14,162 nucleotides of DNA from Acidobacteriaceae bacterium (GTDB lineage Bacteria; Acidobacteriota; Terriglobia; Terriglobales; Acidobacteriaceae), in contig DAICZO010000323.1 in the NCBI GenBank assembly GCA_027311125.1, positions 1 through 14,162 on the forward strand. The letters run 5' to 3'. Made by a program: the position numbers and the translations under genes. The number at the start of each line of letters is the position of its first letter. The first letter of the stretch is position 1. This document shows, one piece after another, positions 1 to 7,517 of this stretch. A model generated the notes under the pieces. It ran no database searches. It was given only the letters and a program-made list of their open reading frames with translations, and was not told the DNA's origin.

Positions 1-162
1 CGGTGGTGACGGGGCGTGTGGGCGATGACACTGGTGATGACGCTGGCCCTGACGCTGCGAGCGGCGCGCAGGGTTTAGCGAAGTGCTGGCTGCTGGTACA
101 CTCGAAGAGTTGATCGACATGGCGTGCGCCTGTGGTTCGGGTGCGTTGGCTGTGTCTGGTGG
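1..162. other. Left-edge region, no supported gene
   Basis: No convincing gene is visible ahead of the tRNA. On the plus strand one frame is open from the window edge to a TGA at 111-113, and on the minus strand a frame starting at an ATG at 118-120 stays open to the edge. Both give low-complexity peptides rich in Ser, Pro, Gly, Asp or Arg, and neither has a Shine-Dalgarno or a recognisable motif. Either could be the end of a gene lying outside the window, but the composition is equally what non-coding GC-rich DNA gives. Confidence 0.4.
74..102 (+). promoter_or_regulatory. Weak candidate promoter for the tRNA-Ala gene
   Basis: TGGTACACT at 94-102 resembles an extended -10 element (TG, one base, then TACACT, 4 of 6 to TATAAT). 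A 17-bp spacer separates it from TTTAGC at 74-79, which matches the -35 consensus at only 3 of 6. Transcription would start near 109 and give a 5' leader of about 54 bases before the mature tRNA. The match is poor; its main support is position. Confidence 0.2.
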
Positions 163-238
163 GGGGCTGTAGCTCAGCTGGGAGAGCGCCTCGTTCGCAA
201 CGAGGAGGTCAGCGGTTCGATCCCGCTCAGCTCCACCA
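163..238 (+). tRNA. tRNA-Ala, anticodon CGC
   Basis: A complete 76-base cloverleaf is visible. The acceptor stem pairs 163-169 with 228-234 and includes a G3:U70 wobble, the classic alanine identity element. The D stem pairs 172-175 with 184-187. The anticodon stem pairs 189-193 with 201-205 around a 7-base loop with anticodon CGC at 196-198, reading GCG alanine codons. A 5-base variable region (206-210) is followed by the T stem 211-215 with 223-227 and a TTCGATC loop. The discriminator base is A235 and CCA is encoded at 236-238. It faces the 3' end of nuoN, so the two transcripts converge. Confidence 0.98.
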
Positions 239-359
239 AAGAATCAACATTCCTGCACAATTTCCCTGAGAACAAGAAGAGAACGCGCAGTGCTGCGGAC
301 TTTCGCTGGTGCGCCGATGACCTGCGTGGTGGTGGCAGCGGGCTTGGTTGCGGGTTGAG
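239..359. other. Convergent intergenic region between tRNA-Ala and nuoN
   Basis: This 121-bp stretch separates two convergent transcription units, so terminators for both are expected. No classical intrinsic terminator is seen. On the minus strand a 5-bp stem (GCGCA at 285-289 with TGCGC at 310-314) with a long loop is followed by a pyrimidine-rich run at 268-284. It is too weak to call. No credible open reading frame fits here. Confidence 0.5.
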
Positions 360-1859
360 TTAGCGGGAGGCTACCAGGTCTACGGCGTGGCGTAGCCAGT
401 GGAGCAGCAGGTTGGGGGTGCAGCCCAGCAGCACCAGGCTGGCCGCGATCAGGCCGAACACGAGATTGTGCACGAAGGGAGTGCGGATGGTGGCTGCATC
501 TGCGGGTGGGTCGGTGACGTAGATGGCTTTGAGGACGCGGAGGTAGTAGTAGAGGGAGACTGCGCTCATGGCGACGGCGAGCACGACCAGCCAGATGAGG
601 CCGAGGGTGGGTGCAGGGGTGGCGAGGGCTGCGGAGAAGAGATAGAACTTGCCGAAGAAGCCTGCGAGGGGCGGGATTCCGGCGAGGGATAGGAGGAAGA
701 TGAACATGCAGAATGAGGCGTTGGGGGCGCGGCGGCTGAGGCCGGCGAAGTGGGCAAGGGTGTCTCCGCCCGTGTTGGCTTCGACGAGGGCGACGACGCC
801 GAATGCGCCGAGAACGGTGACGGCGTAGGTGATGGCGTAGTAGAGCAGGGCTGGGAGGGACTGTTCTGTATGGGCGAGGATGCCGATTAGCATGTATCCG
901 GCGTGGGCCATGGCGGAGTAGGCGAGCAGGCGGCGGACGCTGGTCTGGCGAATGGCGACGAGGTTGCCGAGGACCATGGAGAGCACGGCGACGATGGCGA
1001 GGACAGGGACCCAGCCTGGGGCGTAGGTGTGCCAGGTTGCACCGCCCTCGGCGCCGGCGAGACCGATGACCATGACCTGGTAGAGGACGTAGAAGGCTGC
1101 GACCTTGGAGCCGGATGCGATGAAGGCTGCGCTGGGTGCGGGCGCTCCCTGATAGACGTCGGGGGCCCAGAAGTGGAAGGGGACTGCGGCGACTTTGAAG
1201 CCGAGACCGACGATAACCATTACGATGGCGACGATCAGCAGCGGGTCCAGCGATGGTCCGTGGATGGCGCTGGCGATGTGGGTGAGGTTGGTCGTATTGG
1301 AGAAGCCGTAGAGGAGGCTGAAGCCGAAGAGCAGAAAGGCTGCGGAGGTGCCGCCGAAGAGGAAGTACTTCAGGGCGGCCTCTGCGGACTGACCGCTGCT
1401 CTTGTTGAATGCGGTGAGGATGTAGAGCGAGAGGCTGAGCATCTCCAGCGCGAGGAAGATGAGCAGTAGATTTTGGGTGCTGACCAGAAACATCATGCTG
1501 ACGGTGGCGAGCAGGATGAGGGCCAGGTATTCACTGACGTGTTGGGTGAAGGTCGAGGAGACGAGGAGCAGCACGGTCAGCATTGTGAGCAGGAGCAGGA
1601 CGATTTGGATCTGCTGCACGAGTGGATTGAGGACGATCATGCCATCGAGCAGATTGGCCTGGAGCGGGGTGTGCAGCGTACGGGCGATGGCGATAGTGCA
1701 GCCGATGAGCGAGAGCCCGACGCCTAGATTGATACGAACGCGGGTGCTGGAGGCGCGGACGAAGAAGGCGTCGGCGGCGAGTACGGCCAGTGCGGTGAGG
1801 ACGAGGATGATTTGCGGTACGAGCAGCGAGAACAGCTCTGAGTAGGGAAAGGGGGTCAT
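360..1859 (-). CDS. nuoN: NADH-quinone oxidoreductase subunit N (antiporter-like membrane subunit)
   Basis: NuoN is the antiporter-like subunit nearest the quinone module and carries one proton channel. The 499-residue hydrophobic protein fits the family's 14-helix length. Key channel residues are present: Glu139 in TM5 (LALEMLSL), Lys222 in TM7 (GLGFKVAAVPFHFW), Lys252 in TM8 (SGSKVAAF), and Lys404 in TM12 (GFFGKFYLF), where NuoN characteristically has Lys rather than the Glu of NuoM. The ATG at 1859 is chosen because it forms a 4-bp ATGA overlap with the nuoM2 stop and has AAAGGA 8 bases upstream; an in-frame GTG six codons earlier (1877) is less likely. It is the last gene of the cluster. 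Confidence 0.96.
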   Translation of the reverse strand: MTPFPYSELFSLLVPQIILVLTALAVLAADAFFVRASSTRVRINLGVGLSLIGCTIAIARTLHTPLQANLLDGMIVLNPLVQQIQIVLLLLTMLTVLLLVSSTFTQHVSEYLALILLATVSMMFLVSTQNLLLIFLALEMLSLSLYILTAFNKSSGQSAEAALKYFLFGGTSAAFLLFGFSLLYGFSNTTNLTHIASAIHGPSLDPLLIVAIVMVIVGLGFKVAAVPFHFWAPDVYQGAPAPSAAFIASGSKVAAFYVLYQVMVIGLAGAEGGATWHTYAPGWVPVLAIVAVLSMVLGNLVAIRQTSVRRLLAYSAMAHAGYMLIGILAHTEQSLPALLYYAITYAVTVLGAFGVVALVEANTGGDTLAHFAGLSRRAPNASFCMFIFLLSLAGIPPLAGFFGKFYLFSAALATPAPTLGLIWLVVLAVAMSAVSLYYYLRVLKAIYVTDPPADAATIRTPFVHNLVFGLIAASLVLLGCTPNLLLHWLRHAVDLVASR

Positions 1860-3367
1860 TGTTGGGATCCTTTCCACAGACCGTCAAACAGGGGCGAGTG
1901 CAGGGCGGGCACGATGATGCGCAAGAGCAGTTGCGGATAGAGTCCGATGAGGACGCTGGTGACGACGAGCAGGGTGGTGCCGATGCGTTCGGGCATAGTG
2001 ATGGGAGGCAGAGGGGCGACGGTTGCGGGCTGGTTGGGAGCGGGTTCGCCGAAGAAGACGACCTGCATGACGCGCCAGGTGTAGGCGATGCCGATGACGA
2101 TTCCCAGACCGGCGAGCAGGGTGAAGCGTGGGTAGGCGCGCCAGGTACCGATGAGCACCTGGAGCTCCGCGACGAAGCCGCTGAAGCCTGGCAGACCGAT
2201 GGAGGCCATGGATGCGATGACGAAGGTGGCAGCGGCGAAGGGAAGAGCCTTGCTGAGTTGCATGGTTTGCAACTGGGCGAGTTCGCGGGTGTGGGTTCGG
2301 TCGTAGACCATGCGGCCGACGACGGCGAAGAGCAGCCCGGCGAGGATGCCGTGGGAGAACATCTGCAGGACCGCACCGTCGAGGCCGATCTGCTGGAGGG
2401 TCATGAGGCCGAGCAGGACGAAGCCCATGTGACTGACGCTGGAGTAGCCGATGACGAACTTGAAGTCCTTTTGGACGAGTGCGACGAGCGCTCCGTAGAC
2501 GATGCCGATGACGGCCATGAGGGCAAAGACGTCGCGCCATGAGCCAAAGCCGAGGACGTGGAATCCCCAGGCGTCGAGGCCGCGCGGGAACAGAGCCATG
2601 GCGACGCGGAGACAGCCGTAGGCTCCGAGCTTCATGACGACCCCGGCGAGCAGCATGGAGGCGGCGGTGGGCGCAGCGACGTGGCCAGTGGGCGCCCAGG
2701 TGTGGAAGGGCCACATGCCGGCCAGGATGGCAAAGCCGACGAAGACCAGAGGGAAGACCCACATTTGAAAGTGGACGGTGAACGGGAAGTGGGCCAACTG
2801 CAGCAGGTCCATGGTTCGGGCACCGGCGGCGACGTAGGCGGCGATGAGGCCGATGAGGACCATGGCACTGCCGATGAAGGAGTAGAGCGCGAGCTTCATG
2901 GCTGCGTACTCGCGGCGGGTGGAACCCCAGATGGCGATGAGGAAGTACTTGGGGATGATGGCGATCTCGTAGAAGATGAAGAGCAGGAGCAGATCGAAGC
3001 TGAGAAAGACTCCGTAGACGCCGCCGATGAGCGCGAGGTAGAAGGCGAAGAACTCCGAGACGCGGTGGGTGATGTTCCAGGAGAAGAGGACCCCGGCGAT
3101 GGCGACGATGCCGGTGAGCAGCAGCAGGGTGAGGCTGATGCCATCGGCGGCGAGATGATACTCCAGCCCCAGCGAGGTGACCCAGGGGACGCGGGTGATG
3201 GTTTCCAGGTCGCCGGAGCGATGCTGCCAGAAGGCGGCGACGGTGACGGCGAAGGTAGCCATGGCCGCGAGCAGGGCGACGCTGCGGGCGGTGCGCACCA
3301 TACGGTTCGGCAGGAGCAGCAGCACGAATACGGCGCAGAACGAGATGTAGATAGTCCAGGCGAGCAT
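1856..3367 (-). CDS. nuoM: NADH-quinone oxidoreductase subunit M, second copy (M2), TM7 lysine absent
   Basis: This is a second NuoM-type antiporter-like subunit of 503 residues with about 14 predicted membrane helices, placed between the first nuoM and nuoN. Recognisable signatures are Glu134 in TM5 (FIFYEIAIIPKYFL), PFHTWAP after TM7, Lys246 in TM8 (GVVMKLGAYG), the ALVQKD and YSSVSHMG segments, and Glu401 in TM12 (GFVAELQVL). The TM7 lysine found in M1 (Lys237) is Leu215 here in an ungapped alignment (GFAILAGMWPFHTW against GFAVKVPIVPFHTW). A lysine (Lys140) lies six residues after Glu134 where M1 has alanine. M1 and M2 are clearly diverged, so this is not a recent tandem duplication. The ATG at 3367 begins directly before TM1; no Shine-Dalgarno is seen, suggesting coupling to upstream translation. 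The gene overlaps nuoN by 4 bp. Confidence 0.95.
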   Translation of the reverse strand: MLAWTIYISFCAVFVLLLLPNRMVRTARSVALLAAMATFAVTVAAFWQHRSGDLETITRVPWVTSLGLEYHLAADGISLTLLLLTGIVAIAGVLFSWNITHRVSEFFAFYLALIGGVYGVFLSFDLLLLFIFYEIAIIPKYFLIAIWGSTRREYAAMKLALYSFIGSAMVLIGLIAAYVAAGARTMDLLQLAHFPFTVHFQMWVFPLVFVGFAILAGMWPFHTWAPTGHVAAPTAASMLLAGVVMKLGAYGCLRVAMALFPRGLDAWGFHVLGFGSWRDVFALMAVIGIVYGALVALVQKDFKFVIGYSSVSHMGFVLLGLMTLQQIGLDGAVLQMFSHGILAGLLFAVVGRMVYDRTHTRELAQLQTMQLSKALPFAAATFVIASMASIGLPGFSGFVAELQVLIGTWRAYPRFTLLAGLGIVIGIAYTWRVMQVVFFGEPAPNQPATVAPLPPITMPERIGTTLLVVTSVLIGLYPQLLLRIIVPALHSPLFDGLWKGSQQ

Positions 3368-3369
3368 AG

Positions 3370-3453
3370 TTAGGCGGCCGTTGCGCGGATGGCGTATCGA
3401 CCGAGGTCGAGTGGGCATCGCACGATTGTGAATCTGCTGAGATTGGTATCCAT
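3370..3453 (-). CDS. Possible 27-codon coupling ORF between the two nuoM genes
   Basis: The 94-bp gap between nuoM1 and nuoM2 is spanned by a small frame that begins with ATG 8 bases after the nuoM1 stop and ends with TAA 2 bases before the nuoM2 ATG. The 27-residue product starts MDTNLSRFTIVRC and has no membrane helix or known motif. Because nuoM2 lacks its own ribosome binding site, this frame may serve to carry ribosomes to it. It could equally be chance; a start-site Shine-Dalgarno is also missing. Confidence 0.2.
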   Translation of the reverse strand: MDTNLSRFTIVRCPLDLGRYAIRATAA

Positions 3454-3461
3454 GGGGTCGA

Positions 3462-5012
3462 TTACCTGATTTGCTGCACGAGGTGCAGGACGGTGCTGTT
3501 GATGACGCCAAGTACGAGTTGAGGGTAGATGCCGAGGGTGACCATCAGGGCGAGAGCGGGAAAGAGGGAGAGCCGCTCGGCCGTGGTGAGGTCGGGCATG
3601 TGGGCGAAGCTGGGGTTGAGTGGACCGGCGAAGACGCGTTGCATGATGCCGAGCAGGAAGATTGCGGTGAGCAGGAGGCCGAGGGTGGAGAGCGATGCGG
3701 CCCAGCCTGCGAGCGGGAAGACGCCTTTGAAGATGAGGAATTCCCCGATGAAGCCGTTGAGACCGGGTAGGCCCAGCGAGGAGAACAGGGCAATCCCCAT
3801 GAGGCCGCAGAAGACGGGCGCTACCTTGCGGAGGCCGCCAAAGTCGTTGAGGCCGCGGAGGCCGCCGCTGCGTTTCTCGAGCAGAGCGACGAACCAGAAG
3901 AGGGTTGCGGCGGTCAGGCCGTGGTTGAACATCTGCAGGAAGACTCCGCTGAGCGCGGCGGCCTTTTCGGAGAGCAGGGCTGGATCGTCTCCGGTGAATT
4001 TGAGAATGGAAAAGATGCCGAGCAGGCAATAGCCGAGGTGATTGATGGAGGAGTACGCGAAGATGCGCTTGAGGTCTTTCTGGACCAGAGCGGCATAGGC
4101 CGAGAGGACGACGGTGGCGACGGCGAGCCATAGCAGCGGAGTTCGCATGGAGCGCATCTGCAGATAGAAGATGGGGAGCAGGATGCGGATGAGTCCGTAG
4201 AGACCCATCTTCGACATGGTACCGGTCAGCAGCATGGTGATGCCGGTGGGTGCTTCGGCGTAGGTGGCAGGGAGCCAGGTGTGGAAGGGGACGATCGGCA
4301 CTTTGACGGCGAAGCCCAACAGAGCGCCGAGGCAGAGTAGCAGGGCGAAGCGGTCCGCGGTTGCGGCGGTGCCGTGGGATGTTGCGGCAAGCGACTGGAG
4401 CAGGTGGCCGCTGCGGGCCAGTTCGCCGAGGGTGATGAAGTCGAAGATGCCGGTGTAGAGGAACAGGGCGAGGAAGGAGAGCAGCAGGGTGACGCTGCCG
4501 ACCATGGTGTAGAGGAAGAACTGAGTTGCGGCGGTAGCGCGCTGCGAGCCTCCCCAGAGGCGGATGAGGAAGAACGCCGGGATAAGGCTTAGCTCCCAGA
4601 AGAGAAACCAGTGGAAGAAATTGAGTGCGGTGAAGGTGCCGATGAGGCCGGCTTCGAGCAGGAGGATGAGCGCGAAGTACAGCGAGGGCTTCTCCTGGAT
4701 GTGCCAGGAGGCCGCCATGGACATGGGGACGATGAGGGTAGAGAGCAGCAGCATCAACAGGCTGAGGCCATCGGCACCGACGTGGTATTGCACGCCCAGG
4801 GCGGGTATCCAGGCGTGGACTTCTTCAAACTGGAGCGTGCCGGAGGCTGAGTTGAAGTGATGCCACAGCAGCAGCGTGACGAGCAGGGCGAGGAAGGCGA
4901 AGGCCAGCGCGACACCACGGGCAAGTTTTCTGTTGGAGCCAAGGGCGAGTACGGCCAGCGCACCGACCAGCGGCACCACGGTGAGCGAAGAGATGGAGGG
5001 GGTCAGGTTCAT
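3462..5012 (-). CDS. nuoM: NADH-quinone oxidoreductase subunit M, first copy (M1)
   Basis: NuoM is a proton-pumping antiporter-like subunit next to NuoL in the membrane arm. The 516-residue product has all four canonical channel residues: Glu140 in TM5 (WFLFWELSLIP), Lys237 in TM7 (GFAVKVPIVPFHTWLP), Lys268 in TM8 (GTMSKMGLYG) and Glu424 in TM12 (GFIGEFLIF). These correspond to E. coli Glu144, Lys234, Lys265 and Glu407. ALVQKDLKRIFAYSS, typical of the family, is also present. The ATG at 5012 makes a 4-bp overlap with the nuoL stop and has GGAG 9 bases upstream. This copy looks like a conventional, fully competent NuoM. A 94-bp gap separates it from nuoM2. Confidence 0.96.
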   Translation of the reverse strand: MNLTPSISSLTVVPLVGALAVLALGSNRKLARGVALAFAFLALLVTLLLWHHFNSASGTLQFEEVHAWIPALGVQYHVGADGLSLLMLLLSTLIVPMSMAASWHIQEKPSLYFALILLLEAGLIGTFTALNFFHWFLFWELSLIPAFFLIRLWGGSQRATAATQFFLYTMVGSVTLLLSFLALFLYTGIFDFITLGELARSGHLLQSLAATSHGTAATADRFALLLCLGALLGFAVKVPIVPFHTWLPATYAEAPTGITMLLTGTMSKMGLYGLIRILLPIFYLQMRSMRTPLLWLAVATVVLSAYAALVQKDLKRIFAYSSINHLGYCLLGIFSILKFTGDDPALLSEKAAALSGVFLQMFNHGLTAATLFWFVALLEKRSGGLRGLNDFGGLRKVAPVFCGLMGIALFSSLGLPGLNGFIGEFLIFKGVFPLAGWAASLSTLGLLLTAIFLLGIMQRVFAGPLNPSFAHMPDLTTAERLSLFPALALMVTLGIYPQLVLGVINSTVLHLVQQIR

Positions 5013-7105
5013 GAACGGGCGCTCCAGATCAGCACGAGGACCAGAGCGGCAAAGGCGATGCCGACCATGCGGAGATAGCTTTGGGTGCGGCCGCTTTGCA
5101 GGCGCGCCAGAAGCTTGCCGCTGGTGGTGACGGTGTGACAGCCCTCGTCGAACGAGGTGTTGACGAGGTAGGTGTCGGTGGAGCGGGCGAGCCAAGAGAG
5201 CCCGAGCACGAGGTTGGAGACGGACATGACGACTCCGTTCCAGACCCAGCGATCGAGCCAGTCGCTGAAGGTTGCCAGGGCGCTGTTCCAGCGGATGACG
5301 GTGTGTTCGTAGAGTTCGTCGACGTAGAACTTGTTTTGGAGCACATGGAAGATGCCGGGGTGTAGCTGTTCGAGTGCATCGGGCCGATCGGCGGAGAGGA
5401 TGGGTTTGCGTCCGTAGAACCACCAGCCGAGAGCCAGACCCAGGAAGACGATGAGGGTGGAGGTGAGCATCACGGGGAGTATGCCGTGTTCGAGGAATCC
5501 GGCGAAGGCGAAGACTGGGGATTCTCCGCTTAGAAAGGAGTCGAACCAGGGCCAGGCTGGAGTGCCGATGGCGCCCAGCAGGATGGCGCAGGTGGCAAGC
5601 AGGACGAGAGGAACGGTCATGTTGCTGGGGCTCTCGTGTGGGGTTGCAGAGGTGCTGTGCGGGGCGTGTGTGGCGGGGGCGACCTCGTTGTGGGAGGCTA
5701 GTCTGGATGTGCCAAAGAAGACGTAGTAGACCTGACGGGTCATGTAGAAGGCGGTAAGCAGCGCGCCAAGGCTGCCGAGGTAGAACGGTACGCGGGAGAT
5801 GCTCCAGCCCATGGCGGCGTGGAGGATGGCGTCCTTGCTCCAGAAGCCGGAGAAGAACAGCGGGAAGCCGCACAATGCCAACATGCCAACTGCGTAGGTG
5901 GCAAAGGTGATGGGCATGAGTTTGGAGAGGCCACCCATGCGGCGGATGTCCTGCTCTTCTTGGCAGCCGTGGATGACGGAGCCTGCGCCCATGAAGAGGA
6001 GCGATTTGAAGAACGCGTGGGTGATGAGGTGGAACATGCCGACTGCGACTCCGCCGACGCCGAGGCCCATCATCATATAGCCGAGTTGCGACACGGTGGA
6101 GTAGGCCAGGATACGTTTGATATCGTTTTGCGCGACGGCGATGAGGGCTGCGAAGACCGCGGTGATGGCTCCGATCCAGGTGACTACCTGTAGGGCCGTG
6201 GTTGCAGTGATGACCGAAGCGGTATCGCTATGGGCTGCCATGAGCGGGTAGACGCGGGCGACAAGAAAGACGCCAGCCGCAACCATGGTTGCGGCATGAA
6301 TGAGAGCGCTGACCGGGGTGGGGCCTTCCATGGCATCGGGTAGCCAGACGTGCAGTGGAACCTGTCCGGATTTGCCGACGGCACCTGCGAAGATGAGCAG
6401 CGCGATACCGGTGGAGGCAGCCATGCCGATGCTGGTGAGGTGCGCGACCATGGCGGTGAGGGCTGAGTGCTCCAGACAGCCGGCGCCTTGATCGTAGAAG
6501 AGCAGGGTACCCGCCTGGGAGAACAGCCAGAGCATTCCAACGAGAAAGGCAAGGTCGCCGATGCGGGTGGTGATGAAGGCTTTTTTGGCGGCGGCGGCGG
6601 CGCTGGGCTTGTGATACCAGAAGCCGATGAGCAGATAAGAGGTGAGGCCTACCAGTTCCCAGCACATGAAGAGCAGGAGCAAGCTATTCGCGATGACAAC
6701 GCCCAGCATGGCGGCGGCGAAGAGCGACAGGAAGCAGAAGAAGCGGGTGAAGTTATCGTCGTGCGCCATGTAGCCAGTGCTGTAGATGAAGATCAGCAGA
6801 CCAACGAAGGTGACCATGACGAGCATGATGGCGGTAAGCGGATCGAGCATCCAGCCTAGCTTGAGCCACTGATCGCCGAACTGGAACCACGGGAAGTTGA
6901 CGACTTGCCGCGAGGCTTGTCCGTGGGCGATGGCCAGCATCACCTGAGAGAAGGCGCAGAGCGAGAGCAGAAACGACAACCCCATGGCACCGATTGCCAA
7001 CGATGCGGAGAACCTGCGCTGATGACGTTTTGCAAGAGCCGAGAGGCCCGCTGCCAGAGCAGGGAGAGCGGGAATCAGCCAGAGGTTGCGTACGATCCAG
7101 GTCAT
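5009..7105 (-). CDS. nuoL: NADH-quinone oxidoreductase subunit L with an extended lateral helix
   Basis: NuoL is the distal antiporter-like subunit; its C-terminal amphipathic helix runs back along the membrane arm. The 698-residue product is longer than the roughly 613 residues of E. coli NuoL. Channel residues are present: Glu150 in TM5 (LLFMCWELVGLTSYLL), Lys245 in TM7 (GAVGKSGQVPLHVWLPDA) and Lys424 in TM12 (GFWSKDAIL). A Pro/His/Ser-rich loop occupies about 467-495. The lateral helix, from about FYVDELYEH (593-601) to SYLRM (676-680), is about 30 residues longer than the E. coli equivalent and appears to contain a tandem repeat; the last helix is 677-698. The ATG at 7105 gives nine residues before TM1; a TTG at 7171 would add 22 unlikely residues. 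It lies 100 bp from nuoK and overlaps nuoM1 by 4 bp. Confidence 0.96.
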   Translation of the reverse strand: MTWIVRNLWLIPALPALAAGLSALAKRHQRRFSASLAIGAMGLSFLLSLCAFSQVMLAIAHGQASRQVVNFPWFQFGDQWLKLGWMLDPLTAIMLVMVTFVGLLIFIYSTGYMAHDDNFTRFFCFLSLFAAAMLGVVIANSLLLLFMCWELVGLTSYLLIGFWYHKPSAAAAAKKAFITTRIGDLAFLVGMLWLFSQAGTLLFYDQGAGCLEHSALTAMVAHLTSIGMAASTGIALLIFAGAVGKSGQVPLHVWLPDAMEGPTPVSALIHAATMVAAGVFLVARVYPLMAAHSDTASVITATTALQVVTWIGAITAVFAALIAVAQNDIKRILAYSTVSQLGYMMMGLGVGGVAVGMFHLITHAFFKSLLFMGAGSVIHGCQEEQDIRRMGGLSKLMPITFATYAVGMLALCGFPLFFSGFWSKDAILHAAMGWSISRVPFYLGSLGALLTAFYMTRQVYYVFFGTSRLASHNEVAPATHAPHSTSATPHESPSNMTVPLVLLATCAILLGAIGTPAWPWFDSFLSGESPVFAFAGFLEHGILPVMLTSTLIVFLGLALGWWFYGRKPILSADRPDALEQLHPGIFHVLQNKFYVDELYEHTVIRWNSALATFSDWLDRWVWNGVVMSVSNLVLGLSWLARSTDTYLVNTSFDEGCHTVTTSGKLLARLQSGRTQSYLRMVGIAFAALVLVLIWSARS
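5102..5254 (-). repeat. Tandem ~26-residue repeat within the NuoL lateral helix
   Basis: Two successive stretches of NuoL follow the same pattern. Residues 618-643 start DRWVWN and reach WLAR at 638-641; residues 644-668 start DTYLVN and reach LLAR at 665-668. The D, aromatic, aliphatic and N positions recur with a period of exactly 26 residues. The similarity is partial (first six residues and the LAR end), so this is a diverged duplication or a helical-period coincidence. It is coding sequence, with no visible DNA-level identity. The added length coincides with the presence of a second NuoM. Confidence 0.5.
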
Positions 7106-7205
7106 ATGATCTCGAAGAAGGGTTGGTGATGGGAGTCCAGTGAGTCGATTGGTCGGGGTGCTGGATTCCAAGGCCTAGTTGCGTGGTGCGGATGCGATTT
7201 GGTGG

Positions 7206-7517
7206 TTACCCTCTCATGGAGTTCATCCTGTCGATCTGGGTGGTTTTTCGGTGTCGGTAGATGGAGATGATGAGGGCCAGCCCGACGGCTGCTTCTGCGG
7301 CGGCCACGCCGATGGAGAAGATGACGAACATGACTCCGGTCAGTGCCTCGGGCGCGGAGCCGTAGCGCCAGAACGCGATGAAGTTAAGGTTGGCGGCGTT
7401 GAGCATCAACTCGATGCCGATGAGGATGAGGATGGCGTTGCGGCGCATGAGGACACCGGCAAAGCCTACGGAGAACAGGAGCGAAGAGAGCAGCAGGCAA
7501 CTGGATAGAGGAGTCAT
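7206..7517 (-). CDS. nuoK: NADH-quinone oxidoreductase subunit K
   Basis: NuoK is a small three-helix membrane subunit (MrpC/ND4L family) that links NuoJ/A/H to NuoN. The 103-residue product has the two conserved membrane glutamates: Glu36 in TM2 (ILIGIELMLNAANLNF) and Glu75 in TM3 (GVAAAEAAVGLAL), equivalent to E. coli Glu36 and Glu72. A short basic tail follows TM3. The ATG at 7517 overlaps the nuoJ stop by 4 bp and has an excellent AGGAG 5 bases upstream, inside nuoJ. Its length is that of the family. No anomaly is seen. Confidence 0.97.
   Translation of the reverse strand: MTPLSSCLLLSSLLFSVGFAGVLMRRNAILILIGIELMLNAANLNFIAFWRYGSAPEALTGVMFVIFSIGVAAAEAAVGLALIISIYRHRKTTQIDRMNSMRG

Noticed and set aside
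163..238. tRNA as an integration site for a mobile element
   Set aside because: No integrase, no direct repeat of the tRNA 3' end and no change in gene character were seen; the flanking genes are housekeeping.
268..314. Possible terminator after nuoN on the minus strand (5-bp stem and pyrimidine-rich run)
   Set aside because: The stem is only five base pairs with a 20-base loop, and the downstream run is interrupted by C and G; too weak to support.
903..1469. Plus-strand open frame opposite nuoN (188 codons)
   Set aside because: Same pattern: a Gly/Glu/Asp-rich shadow of a hydrophobic minus-strand gene, with no recognisable domain.
2558..3373. Plus-strand open frame opposite nuoM2 (271 codons)
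   Set aside because: Highly acidic low-complexity product that mirrors membrane helices on the other strand; not a gene.
5013..5873. Long upstream extension of the nuoM1 frame (to 803 codons)
   Set aside because: The extra residues are Arg/His/Pro-rich and overlap nuoL entirely; the real start is the ATG at 5012 that overlaps the nuoL stop.
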